In this document: piece after piece, positions 38,895-51,170 of the stretch
Numbering within the stretch: position 1 is the stretch's first letter
Layout: each line of letters starts with the position of its first letter
DNA from: Metopolophium dirhodum
Lineage: Eukaryota; Arthropoda; Insecta; Hemiptera; Aphididae
Length of the DNA: 64,000 bases
Direction: 5' to 3'
Assembly (NCBI RefSeq): GCF_019925205.1
Contig: NC_083564.1
Span: 10,173,491 to 10,237,490 of the forward strand
Notes under the pieces: generated by a model
The model's input: only the letters and a program-made list of their open reading frames with translations
Told to the model about the DNA's origin: nothing
Database searches by the model: none
Position numbers and translations under genes: made by a program

Positions 38895-39607
38895 CATTGG
38901 CGTATTTAGGAATTTGTCATGGGGAGCGTCCAGATAATTTTCAGAAAACAAAGCCGCGAGGGCAAAGCCACACATGCCACCCAATTACTTTTTATTAAAT
39001 AAATATACCATATTTAGAAGATAGAAGACGATATAAAATGTTTGGGTTTTTAATTACTAAATAATAATATGTACAAAACAATTTTAAAAAAGCGGGTAGT
39101 GGATGTTTGCTCTGCTGTACAGTAGGTTACAAGTGGGTCAATGTATAATGGATTGTATTAAACTTGAATTCAATGATATAATATCATTGTATAAGAAAAA
39201 CGATTCTGAACGGAGACGGTTTGTCAGTATATGGATATTTTAAATTGTTATTATTTATTATAGCCTGTAAGTTGAATTGATATTGAAATTTTTTTTTTAT
39301 TCGTTTCTATGGTGATAAACAAAGCGTTAGAAATTAAAATCCCATTTTTAGGTGGTTTTTCTTTTTTTTTTTGGTGGTTTTTCCTGTAGCATTAAATTAC
39401 TATTGAGAAAATCAAAAAATGACCTCCCTAAAGTACTAGGTATCTTGATCCAATTTGTAGAAATTTTTCTAAACAGGATAAAAAAAAAAATAAACACCAT
39501 TGTAAAACGAATAGGTAAATAAGTTATGTTGTAACTTATAACTTTTATAAAAATATTTCCTTAAGGGTGGACCCCTTGAACCTCCCCCCACCGTAAATAC
39601 GCCACTG
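38895..39607. mobile_element. CAGTGGCG-family element, copy C (inverted)
   Basis: Starts CATTGGCGTATTTAGG and ends CCGTAAATACGCCACTG. It is the inverse orientation of copies A and B, including the CGATTCTGAACGGAGAC motif (39201-39217) and a GGTGGACCCC end. Flanks TAGTTCAA and (G)AGGTCAA are an imperfect duplication (6 of 8). It has a 10-T run and a second poly-T variant in the middle. No transposase. Confidence 0.8.
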
Positions 39608-39667
39608 AGGTCAAATATGTAACCATCGGTGGAGCCATTTTAATGAAAAAAATTTGTGTGTGTTTGT

Positions 39668-39681
39668 GGGGGGGGGGGGGG
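39668..39681 (+). repeat. poly-G tract
   Basis: About fourteen consecutive G. Confidence 0.9.
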
Positions 39682-39875
39682 TGGTCTGAATCTCCTATTT
39701 TTTCAGTTAGTCGTCTAATGACCGTGGAATATGGATTGCACAACTGCACTCTCCCCCTAGTTCAAAAATCACATTATTCAATAATAATATTATTAATAAA
39801 TTAATAATACAAATTAACCACAAATGGCATAAATTATATAGGGTTTGCTTAGCTAACCCAAGCACCGTCCTCCCT

Positions 39876-39902
39876 ACACACACACACACACACACACACA
39901 CA
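39876..39902 (+). repeat. (AC)n microsatellite
   Basis: About thirteen AC units, directly abutting the next element. Confidence 0.95.
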
Positions 39903-39903
39903 C

Positions 39904-40178
39904 CAGTGGCGCACCCAGGGGGGAGGCTTTGGGGTTGAAGCCCCCCCCCAAAAAAAAAAAATTAATATTTTTACATTAAATTATATATTATAGCATATAT
40001 TGTCACAAATATAGTAGACGTTAGATACCTACACATAAATATAGTTCAATTATTACGTGAAAAGGACGGTGACGTAGGTATAGGTACGTATAATATGTAA
40101 AAATTGTTTACTTGAGTGTAGGGAAAGTAAAAACATTTTTAAGCCCCCCCCCAAACAAAAATCCTGGGTGCGTGCCTG
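39904..40178. mobile_element. Short CAGTGGCG-type element inserted next to an AC repeat
   Basis: Left end CAGTGGCGCACCCAGG; right end is the inverse of CAGGCACGCACCCAGG (13 of 16 matching). C-tracts (AAGCCCCCCCCC) lie inside both ends. No clear target duplication because the left flank is microsatellite. Confidence 0.7.
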
Positions 40179-40565
40179 ACAGTGCTCGAAATGGACCGGA
40201 ACTGCCTGACACACACAAATATTTTCGTCTATATATATGTATACATATTATTTTGGGCAATGTTCGGTTAAAATTAAATTATCTTAAAAAAGTTTGTAAG
40301 GTCGATAATATTGTGAACACTGAACTATAATGAATTCTTTTTTTTATTTCAGTAGAATTGTTCAAAATCAGAAGACTCAAAAGTGCAATATAATATGTAT
40401 AGCGCCTGCAGGTTTTATGTAAAACTTTTCATAGTTAATTATAGGTTAATATTGTCAAATAAAACTTGTAAGGAAAAAGAGATAAATTATAATCACAGGC
40501 GTGCAAAGAGAGTTCCATAGTGGGCAGCTCCCCGTCCCGCGAGCTAAACTTTTTTAATATTCTTA
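40179..40565. other. AT-rich spacer with repeat fragment
   Basis: No gene. ACAGGCGTGCAAAGAG at about 40496-40511 resembles the left edge of the 6239-6468 element. Confidence 0.35.
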
Positions 40566-41510
40566 TCTATACTTAATATATAAAGCTATGGAGTTTGTTT
40601 GTTTGAACGCGCTAATCTCAGGAACTATAGTATACTGGTTCGAATTGAAAAATTATTTTTTTGTTGGATAGTCCAGGATTTATCGAGGAAGGCTATAGGG
40701 TATATAACATCACGCTACGACCAATTAATATAAGTGCTCAAACAGGGATTTTGAGATTTACGATGGAAATAATTATTTATAAATGGTTGCTATTGGTTAT
40801 AGGAGAAATAATTAATAGGAAAAGCATTTATTTATTATTGTTTGCTATTGGTTAATCGGGCAGATCAGGTACAAGCATGCATCAAATCGAATTTTCGCAC
40901 ATTGCCTACCAGGGTGGCTGAGTTGCATTTACTGCAGTGAGTTACACCAAAAAGGAGTTGAACAATCACAATTTTTTTGTCAATTTTTATGGGCCACGAA
41001 GTGCGCAGGATCAGCTATATTATATTATATAAATTAATGTTTGTGTGCAGATCGTTGGGAAGAAGATAGACTAATTTAAAAATGATTAAATTTGGTTTTT
41101 TTTTTTATCGGATTTTAGTACGTTTAGATTAGGCTAGGATTATGTATAAATTGATTATATTAATCCACTGTAGGTGGAATTAAGTAAAAACGACGAACTT
41201 GGTATAACATTGATACCAACCAGGCTACCAGGGTTGCTGAGTTGCACTTACTGCAGTGAGTTACACCAAAAATGAGTTGAACAATCACAATTTTTTAAGA
41301 GTTGTCATTTTGTACGGGCCACGAAGTGCGCAGGATCAACTATATTATATATAAATGAATGTTTATGTGCAGATATCTTAATCTCCGGGAAGAAGATTGG
41401 CCAACTTAAAAAGGGTTAAATTTGGTTTTTTTTATTCATCGGATTTTAGTACGGTTTGATTAAGTTAGGATTATGTATTAATTGATTATATTAATCCACC
41501 GTATTATATC
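40566..41510. mobile_element. Helitron-like remnant with a tandemly duplicated 3' part
   Basis: Begins TCTATACTTAATATATAAAG, the TC-start type seen at insect Helitron 5' ends, and carries GGGCCACGAAGTGCGCAGGA followed by TCAGCTA (to 41017), resembling a Helitron 3' hairpin and CTRR end. A segment from 40906 (CTACCAGGGTGGCTGAGTTG) is repeated at 41225 (CTACCAGGGTTGCTGAGTTG) with a ~319-bp period and high similarity to about 41505, so the 3'-end-like motif occurs twice. No Rep/helicase coding sequence. Confidence 0.5.
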
Positions 41511-43157
41511 AAAATAAACTTTGTTTAACTTAAGAGTTAAATCATACACTTACGTACAAACAGCACTGGGTCCGCGATGTACCGCAGGTAGATTGCCCAC
41601 CTGACTTTCGTATTTCAGTTATTTCAGAGTTAAAATCACTCATCACAAAAATTGTTGAAAATCATATTTTCAAGGTTTGATATTTATTCGTCTAAATATT
41701 TTCTCAAAACAATATTTTTAAAGTCAAATAATAATAAAATATAAAACCGATATGTCAAACCCACAAAAATATTATTCTTTATATATTTTACTATTTGTGA
41801 TTTACTCTAAGATTAGGTACTTAAAAATCGTATAAAACGAATTTAGGTAAGTCAATGCGTTATTGTTATGTCACCCGTGGGTCTGAAAGACATAGTCACA
41901 AAGGTAACAAATATGAAATAAATATTCGCTGTGATCTTCTGAAAAAACTATTTTTCTCAATTTTTCCTGCATGTTATTATAGTTTGTTAAAGATTTAAAT
42001 TGATTACTGTAAATTGAACTAGTTTTGTTTCGCGCAAAAACAACTCTTAACTCTTAAGTATATAGGCGTACCTACTACCTATCTAATTTTAGATTCTGAG
42101 CGGAGCGATGAATATATTACAATGATGTGTGTTTTTTTTTTTATTGTATTGATTTTTCTCGCTCTATCTCTCTCTCTCTAAACAATCAATAATAATACGC
42201 ACGTTTAAATGATAAAAATAAATAAAATACGTGGCAGAATAACGTGTGAATCGATGGCGATAGTGCAATACTGATCAGTGATCAGTCTCTATATACTGTC
42301 CGCCTGTCCCCCCGAAAGTGAAATTTCGTACATTTTTTTTTTTGTTAGTAAATTAATAATCAATTTAAAATAATCTGTAACGTAAGATTAATTGGAATTT
42401 GTAACCCAAAATTTCACACTTGAATTGATGACAGTCAAATTTTTTTTCGGTCAGCTCATTAGCACTCCTAACACTGAACCATCAATAGGGTAAAATTGTA
42501 TTTTGGTGTACGAATTCCAAAACTTGCATTACAAATTATTACAAATTACTAGTTTTCTAAAAAAAAAAGTACGACATTTTACTTTTGGGGTGCTGGGCTG
42601 CCGGAACTCTTCTGATCACGCATACACGTGACGAGTACACGGCCGCAACGGTCTACGAGCGTTCTATGTTTTGTTATTGATAGTCGATATTATAAATTAT
42701 TATTATTGTCACTCTACGTAATAAAATATGGGTTAGTGCGTGTTAATACCCATCTAATTAATGCATTGGTAGTAGGGAGTTAGTTACATTATTAACAAGT
42801 GGCAAGTATTTAGACTATGGGTCTACATAGTTAGTTTAATAAAATATTAATGTATCGAGCGTTCCACTTCCACATGACCAAATTAAATAATATAAAATAT
42901 AAATATTATATAGATTAATGCATGGTAGAGTGTTAGACGTTAGTACCAATATAATTAATTTATAGGTAGTAGTCAGTTTTATTTTATTAATAAGGGTCGA
43001 ACATTTGGACTAGTCTGTAATTATAATATGATACTTAATTTTGTACCTTCATGTTTTTTACATAATATCAACCTTAGTTCATAATAAACAACGTCAGTGT
43101 TGAATAAATAAGTAACTGAAAAATAATCACACTCAGTATGCCAATGGTGACGCGACA
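41511..43157. other. Intergenic with dispersed-repeat motif
   Basis: No gene supported. GATTCTGAGCGGAGCGATGAA occurs at 42092-42112, followed by a CT-rich stretch (CTCTCTCTCT near 42166-42180). A GC-richer patch at 42595-42665 has no coding frame. Confidence 0.4.
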
Positions 43158-45668
43158 TGGCGGACATGGTTGAGATATTTTTGCAAAAGATGGACTGCAG
43201 TGACGACGGTACAGGTTAAGGCACGATGCGGGCGGTATTTTTTACCTACTGCGAGTTAACCGTAACTCTGTTCTTCGCACATTTCGACGTATCTGTCGTT
43301 CGTCTACTCGACGGAAGATCTATCCATTCGCATTTTTGGCTTCCTGTGCTTCATCGTCGAAACCCTCATTTTTGCTTTAATAGCCGTTAGGGTCTACCAT
43401 CAGTCACAACATCACGATATGTATACCAGCGTTCACAGAAAGTGGGAATACCGGAAGACTATAGACGGAAAATCACGACGGTGATTAAATACCAACTTAT
43501 CATGTCAAACGTGCTCGTGACAGTTCCCATGTTGTGCACGATTTCGTTGGATTGGGTGCGGATGGGCGATCTGTACATTAAGTTCCCTTTCGCGGACGTG
43601 TTGCCGATAAAAACAACACACACGTGACTGTTTACGCGTGCAAATATATTGTATATGCTTTGCCCTCGTACTTTGCACACTTGGAACTCAGTTGGAAGTC
43701 TGTTTCTTGAATGTGACGTTTATGTATTCCACGGGCGTCGTGAAGCGACATTTTCAGATACTCGAACAACAGGTCGAAGAAGCGATAGTAACCGAGGAAG
43801 AAGAGAAATTAAAGATCGCGATCAAACACCATCAAGAGGTGTTGAAGTGAGTTGTGTTCAATACACTGTACTTATAGTTTAAGTGTACTTGGTGACATTT
43901 AACTTAAACATTTTGTCAGACAAAACAAATATTTAAAATGGATTAAGTTTCCTGTTTATTCCAATTTAGCCAATTGGCTTATATTAATAAAAATTAATTT
44001 TGAATAAAATTGAATCCCAAATAAATAGGTACCTCTACTAGACATTTTATCAAAAAAAGAAAATGAAAAACGGACTTTATATTATGAATAAACCTATATT
44101 TAATTTAATTAATTGTTTATTAAACTTTATTAAAACATTTATCTCATTAATTTATAATAATAAATTAATATATTATATATAATATCAAGATCTACGCTAT
44201 TTAACTGACAGTGGTGATGTGGGGACGTAGCCCTCATTATTACGATTATAAAAACTTATATCAGTTTTAGAACCAATTAATAATTAGTAACTACGCCACC
44301 GCAATGACTTATGAATTAATCCATAGTAATACCTATAGCTATAACCAAAATTGTATAGAAATTATTTAAATATCATTGACCACACACTAAAACATAAATT
44401 AGTAAGATACCAAATCAAAAAAAAAAAATGTATTACTTAGATACACTATTAATACTATAAACCTACTTACCTACTTATTTTATTTTTAGGTTTTTTAAAG
44501 ATATGAATACAGTTTATGAAAAACCATTATTAATAATAATAGAAGGTTTTGTGCTATACATATATTGGCTTATCTGGCTGTACAATGATTCAAGTCATAC
44601 AGGTGTGTGGTAGTAATAATATATTTGATTAATTGTATTAATAGTTAAAAAATATTTTTTAACTATGTGGTTATAACAACTAAACATTTTCAAACATTTT
44701 GTATTTTATAGAATTTTGTAAAAATTATTATCCTGTATAATATATGCATTGAAAATATTACCTTTCTCCAAGTTTCTAATCAATTCATATAACAAAAATT
44801 TAAATATTAACATATTGTTCTAAATTAAAAGAATAAACGAACAATTTATAGTTTATACCTATTTTAGTTTTAATAGAATATAGTGGTTCTCAAAAGTGCC
44901 AGGCAAAAAACAAAAACCAGCAAATCCAGTTTTCGAAAAAATCTATTTTGTTTTCTTAGTGTAACTTTAAAAAAAATAAACGAATATAGATGACATTTTA
45001 ACTGAATGTTAATATTATCCAATTTCTATGCACCATGAAAATTTAATACAAGGTCTCTTATAACTCATAAGTTGTTATATTAGCATTTAGCAGTTAATAA
45101 TTATTTATGATGTATAGGTATGATTTTTTTTATTTTAAGTATTTAAAGTTCAAATGTTAACAACATTTATCAAAATATCGAGTAGTTAAAAAATGATAAT
45201 ATGTTCAATTTTTATAGCTAATGATTGAAAATTTAAGATAAGAATTCTCATAGATGATTCATAAAGTAACCAAAAATTCTAAAAAATATATAAACAGTTA
45301 TTTTTTACAGACATTTTAAGTTCGAATTTGGATGTAATAACATATTATAACCAAGAATAATGATTTTAGTTATTTTTTGTTATTTAAAATTATTATTTAT
45401 GGGTAAAAATATTATTCTACATTAAAAAAAAAACAAACAAAAATGAATTTAGTTTTAAAAGAATATAATACTATATTATTTTTAATATATGACCTTATTA
45501 TAACAAAAATTTAAATTATAATATGGATTTTAGTTATTAGTTAGGTATACCTGTATTATTTTTAGGGTTTTGTTGAACCAATAATATTTGGATTGTGTAT
45601 AGCTAGTTCTGTGACGGGTTTCATAACAATTTCAATTTATTGCATATGTGATAGCAATATGTATGATT
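43158..45668 (+). pseudogene. Insect odorant receptor (7tm_6) pseudogene
   Basis: Odorant receptors are seven-helix ion-channel subunits of sensory neurons. Pieces of one are spread over three frames: MADMVEIFLQKMDCSDDG (from 43158) then a stop; RIFGFLCFIVETLIFAL about 43329-43380 in a different frame; IKYQLIMSNVLVTVPMLCTI (43480s); VTVYACKYIVYALPSYFAHL (43620s) in another; then FLNVTFMYSTGVVKRHFQIL to HHQEVL (43700-43848). Exon 2 (about 44490-44601) reads FFKDMNTVYEKPLL and exon 3 (45567-45671) reads GFVEPIIFGLCIASS. The exon 2/3 junction is out of phase, and I see no intact C-terminal exon. At least four lesions (a stop plus three frameshifts) make it non-functional in this form. The HHQEVLKFFKD motif and helix layout support the family. 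Confidence 0.75.
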
Positions 45669-45796
45669 TAGTAAGTATTTATAATATGTATTATACAGTT
45701 AGTGCACAAAATGTGGCTATTAGTATAATATTATATTATTAACAGCATAGTATTTCCACATGGTAAACACTCATTTTCTCAAAAACTCCTAATGTT

Positions 45797-46130
45797 TCAT
45801 GTGTTCCAATTGTCCGGGTGTTCGTCGGCTCTCGAGATCGTGTATTCGAGAATTAGAACAAATACACCGTACAATATAATTTTATGGTAAAACCACATAT
45901 AATGTATTAACTACAATCAATATAAAATATTATATTATATGTCTTACCCGATTCGCAGTTGTTTGTAGATAATATTGTAGGAGTTTTAGGTTGTAGATGA
46001 AACAAAGTAATACTTCAAATAAGAACGCACTGATTATTGCTCGCATAATGAGTCCAGTTGTCGCTCGTTGAAATCGGTTTTTTGAGACTTGACTACTTGA
46101 GAGGTTGTTACTCTGGTGGTTGGTGACCAT
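45797..46130 (-). CDS. Candidate small two-helix membrane protein (98 aa)
   Basis: Two minus-strand exons. Exon 1 (45948-46130) opens with ATG (MVTNHQSNNLSSSQ...) and runs 61 codons to a consensus CGG|GTAAGA donor. A 37-bp intron ends in ATTGTAG. Exon 2 (45797-45910) continues in phase 0 for 37 codons (LIHYMWFYHKIILYG...ISRADEHPDNWNT) to TGA. The protein has a hydrophilic N-terminus, one hydrophobic helix around residues 31-52 (ISAFLFEVLLCFIYNL), a second around 70-88 (IILYGVFVLILEYTI) and a polar acidic tail. The size and layout recall small mitochondrial or ER membrane proteins, but I recognise no family. The intron is unusually short. It lies just after the odorant-receptor pseudogene on the opposite strand. 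It could be a real small gene or a chance joining. Confidence 0.45.
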
Positions 46131-49100
46131 GCACTGGTTTAAAGGACGACACGGATATGCCGACCAGAGAGTGGTAGGTTAGGTTTTATCAAAGGTTTTT
46201 GTATTTTCCCGAACTAGATTTCTCTTCGGCGGCAAAGACCTTAATGTCGGTGACAATAATTTTATTGGGGATGACCGATTTCTACGAACGACAGTCTGGC
46301 CGTTATTTATTATTCTGTAAGATTTTAGTTTATTTATTATAATGTGTGTGAGCATATCATTACAGTATTTATTTCAGATTCTAAAGTTTACATATACGAT
46401 GTTGAATGTCTTTATTAACTTCAATCAATGGCCAGTTTAAAGAAACTGCAAAATGAAAACAAAATTTTTCTTTTTAAACGATTAGTATAAATATTAGGTA
46501 TGATAAAAATCATTTTATTATTTTTAATTCTAAAATGTTGTTTTTAAATCAAATTGTATTCGCCTGTTAAGTAAAAATTGTTGTTATAATAATTTTAGTA
46601 ATTTTATTTATTTCAGATCTTAAAATGTCTCACATAGTCACATATACCGAGTTAACACCGTACTACCATCATCTTTCAATAAAATAGCACCACCCATCAC
46701 GCAAATGCAGTGTTTGAACATTTTTTCAGCTCAAATTATAAATGCAGTCACCTATATTTTGAGTAACTTCCTATATAACCTTCGATACCTTCTTGACATG
46801 TTTTTCAAATGTTTATTTCATCATTTTCTATACATGATGAAACTTTCAAAAAATATTTAAATAAAAGGATACTATTTTTAACTGAGTTGAGCAGTAAATG
46901 TATTGGTTTTACAAATACACACAGTATTGTTGAAAAAAAAATTGTTGTATGTAAAGACATAGGTACTTAAATAATTAAAATTAATATCCCCAAAGACTTG
47001 AAAATTTCACCAAATATTTACATTAGTAAGTATTTTCTAGATTTGATATAATTTTAAAAATATTAGCTTATAACTTTATTTATCAATATAAATATATAAT
47101 TTGTCGATTAAACTAGTACGATAAGGTTAAGTTAACAAATATAGACGTCTTGATTTAAAAAACTAATTAATTAAAAAGATTCTTTAGCGTTAAGACACAT
47201 ACATTTTATATGGGCGATTGAAGTTCAAATGTTAACAATAGGTTGAATATTTGATTGTATAATATATTTCTGTTCATAAAAATAATGTAATTTCCATGTC
47301 GATGGGAGGGTGGTTGGGTGTTCATAATATTATAGTTCCATCAGAAACACCCATTTAAAGTTGGATTTTATGATTTGTATTTCATTCATATTAATAATAT
47401 AGGTATAGTAATTCTATATAGTGTTGTTGTGCCTGTCTTGTGGATTTCCTCTATGGTGACTGATGGTTATACCTACTCATCGTCCGACGTCCATACTAAT
47501 GGAAGTATAAGTATATAAATATTAATTCAAATCAATAAATTATTTAAAGTTTTATCGCATCAGCTCTGCTATATAATATAGGTACGTCAATGCATCTAAG
47601 TATATTTTATCAATTATCTATACTAGATATTTCACTATACATTTTTGATGCTTTTTAATAATTCTTTTTTTTTATACTAGCTAGCGTAAACATTAACATT
47701 TATTAACGATAAGTTAAGAACATAAATTACTAAATTATATAAGTACTATTTTTTTTTTATAATAATATATATTCAATATTTATGTAAAAAAATTACATCT
47801 GCTGAAGATAAGTACCTATTATAAATTTATGTTTATACCTACGACGCGTCGCCGGCGTACCAGAAAAAATTATGTAAATATTAAAATATATATTATATTA
47901 TATAAATGTATACCTACATAGGTGAAAACTTTATACCAGACGAGACTGTACAATTGCTCGTAACACCGTGACAAATTACCCTATATAACTACTATAGGGA
48001 ACGGATTTTATTGTAAATAGGTACATATATTTTTATTGTAATGATATATTTTTAATCTGGTAAAACAATGTGTACGATTTAGATATTAAATCATTCTAAT
48101 TGAAATAAACCCAAATTTATTTTACATATGTTTACATGTTTAGTAAACATATACATCTTTTAGTAATTTTTGATTTTTTGCGATTTTTTCAAGTATCCTC
48201 GATGACGACAAACATTATTAGTTCTGCTTTATCTAAACGGCATTCACGTATCGATGTGAAGCTATTAATACGACTTCGATACCTTTAAGTTTAATAAGCA
48301 TTGAAAGCCTAAAATAACAAGATTAGTAATCTTTGACAACGACCATTTGTCTACGCGTTATCTATTTGGCATTTACGAACTTTTATGCTGGGATGCCGCT
48401 ATAATATACGCTGCCGATAAGTACCTAACTATAGATAAAATTTCAGTAGGTATTATTTATTATCATTGATTATGTCTAGTCTCTAGTTCAGGTGGATTGT
48501 GAAATTTGTATTGTAGCTAATAGCTATATTATTTGTTTGTCTTCGTACATCGAATTTGTGTCGTTTTTTAAATAACTGTATAAATGCCTTAAGTTGCAAG
48601 TTCATTAATAATAATAAAGGTAGCGTAAGTAGGTAGTAAAAATAATTACGCCCTTCAGAGCCTATATTTTAACGTGATGCGGAACGTTGGTTAGAATCCA
48701 CTTATTATTATGAACATTTAGAAAACATTAAACAAAGAATTTCAAATCTAGAAACACTGAAACCACCACTGTCCACTGTTATATTAATAAAACTAACAGT
48801 TTGATGGAAAATGTTAATTAAAAAAAAATATTTAACTTACCTACATTCCTAAAGGAATTTAGTTTTTTGGTACATATGATAAAACAAATCGAAACCCGAA
48901 ATATGTCCATATCAGAAAGGAAAGGGTATGTATAGTTCAAAAGCACAAAATAAATTAGAAAAAGCACAAGGGCACATGGAAAATTTAGTTAAAGAAAAAT
49001 TTGTATAAGTATCCGGAAAAAATCATGAACTAAAAATTGTGAAAGTAATTAGAGAGTAGAAACATACTATGACTAAATCCTACAGAATAACTGGACGATT
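46131..49100. other. Intergenic, AT-rich, repeat fragments
   Basis: No gene supported. 46140-46300 is GC-richer and may be the promoter of the minus-strand candidate gene. A diverged dispersed-repeat block lies around 46880-47260. The rest is plain AT-rich sequence. Confidence 0.4.
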
Positions 49101-50173
49101 CAGTGGCGGGGGGGGGGGGGCTCCATGGGGTCCGGACTCGTTAAATGTTGTGTTTTTACATGATTAAGAAAAACAAATTTTATCATACGATACAAAGAAT
49201 TTTCGAAGCTTCAGTTATCAACATTTTCAATTATCGTGATTTTTTTCGTTATCAGTTTGGTAGGCACCAAAAAATGGTTGAAAAATACCGAGTTTATTTT
49301 TTAATTCAAATATTTTGTAGTTTTGTACATTGCCAGTATCTACCGACACTCCAGAGAGATCTTTTTCAACCTTAATAAGGTTGAAAAGTTATCTAAGATC
49401 AGCTACGAATGAAGTAATGTATTTTAGGAAATATTTTTATAAAAGTTATAAAATGTTATAGTTATGTTATAACATAACTATATTAGATTCTGAGCGGAAC
49501 GATGAAGCTAGTGGTTTTACAATGGTGTTTATTTTTATTTTTTTTTATCCTGTAGGTATACGACATTTCTACCAGAAGGAGTGCTTCAATTTCGGTATAT
49601 ATAGTACCTTATCTTTTAGCAAATTGGATCAAGATTATATTATTTGATTTTTTCAATAGTTATTTAATGCCACGGGAAAAACCACCGACAAATTACGAAA
49701 AACCGTTAAAAATGGGATTTTAATTTCTAACGCTTTGTTTCACCATAGAAACAAATAAAAAAATAAATATTTCAATATTAATTCAACTTACAGGCAGGTT
49801 ATAATAAATAATAAAAATATAAAATATCTAGACTGACAAACCGTCTCCGCTAATATAAGAATCGTTTTTCTTATACAATGATATTATATCATTGAATTCA
49901 AGTTTAATACAATCCATTATACATTGACCCACTTGTAAGTTGTAACCTACTGTACAACAGAGCGACATCCACTTACCCGCTTTTTTACAAATTTGTTTTG
50001 TACATATTATTATTTAATAATTAAAAACACAAACATTTTATATCGTCTTATAAATATGGTATATTTATTTAATAAAGAGTAATTTGGTGGTGTTGGGGGC
50101 TTTGCCCCCCGCGGCTCTGTTTTCAGAAAATTATCTGGACCCTCCCCATGACAAATTCCTAAATTCACCACTG
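49101..50173. mobile_element. CAGTGGCG-family element, copy B
   Basis: Starts CAGTGGCGGGGGG and ends AAATTCACCACTG. Flanks GGACGATT (49093-49100) and AGACGATG (50174-50181) match at 6 of 8. The interior matches copy A closely (same ATTTTCAATTATCG, 18-bp palindrome, GATTCTGAGCGG motif at 49486). A 76-codon open frame at 49145-49375 is a property of the repeat, not a gene. The pair A/B shows insertions and deletions relative to each other. Confidence 0.85.
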
Positions 50174-50845
50174 AGACGATGAACTCACACCACTCAATGT
50201 AAGAATATTAATGTACATATTTAGATTTTTTTATTACAATAAAGTCCGTTCCTTGCTTAAAAGTTATAACACTTAAATTACTTAACCAATTGTTTATTTT
50301 AAATACCTATAATTATTAATACTATAAATTCTTATTAATCAATAATGCTATAATAATTATGTTATGTAGCATAGAAAAGAAATATAAAGACAAACTGATT
50401 TAGTGTTTAACGTAAACGTGGACGTAAGGGGTTACTACCAAACTATAATTTTGAGTTTGCTATCCCAAAAAAATATAAATGTTTAGACGTTTAGTATTTT
50501 GAGCTCAGAATAAGATGGTATTTTATATAATATATTGATGCTATTTGCAGTAGGTACCTCCTTTTGTGAGTTGTGATTAAAACAAAAGTGGAAGAAATAG
50601 AGGCACAGAGCCTAATGGCATCAACCTAACCTAACCTACATAATATAAAGTAAGTAAATTAAAAGTATTATTAGCTGAACTTTAGTTCTGAGTGTGTGAC
50701 TCAAATGTATTATATAAATTACCTAGTGAATATTCATCGTATAATATGTAAATTGTAAATATGTTACAAGCTTATAACTTATAACTAATACATTTAAATG
50801 TACTTAAGTGTAGGTATCATTTTTATAATGATATCTATTACACTA

Positions 50846-51170
50846 TGGAATCTCGGTAATCCAGCAGATATTAGACCAGAGGACTACTGATAAATGAAAA
50901 CTCCGGATTATTAGTTTCATAAAAAATTTTTTACTTATTGCAAAACCTAAATAACTGACCCTGTGATATTTTAATGTAACACGTAATACAGCACAATAAC
51001 TAACCAATACACGTTAATGTTAACTGAATAAAAATAAAATCTCTCATCGGTTCATTCACACTTAAATCAGTTAGTCTTATCGTTTATGATAATAATTGTA
51101 TGGGTATAATACCGAAAAATAGCCAGATTGGTCGTATTGGTTTATCGCATGGCCGGATTACCGAGTCTAT
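50846..51170. mobile_element. Pogo/Tigger-like MITE
   Basis: The left end TCTCGGTAATCCAGCAGAT and the inverse of the right end (CTCGGTAATCCGGCCATG) match, giving about 12-bp inverted termini next to TA-containing flanks. The CGGTAATCCGGC wording is typical of pogo/Tigger elements. Only about 325 bp and no transposase. Confidence 0.55.

Noticed and set aside
49145..49375. 76-codon plus-strand frame
   Set aside because: Lies within transposon copy B; the equivalent stretch in copy A is disrupted, so it is not a gene.
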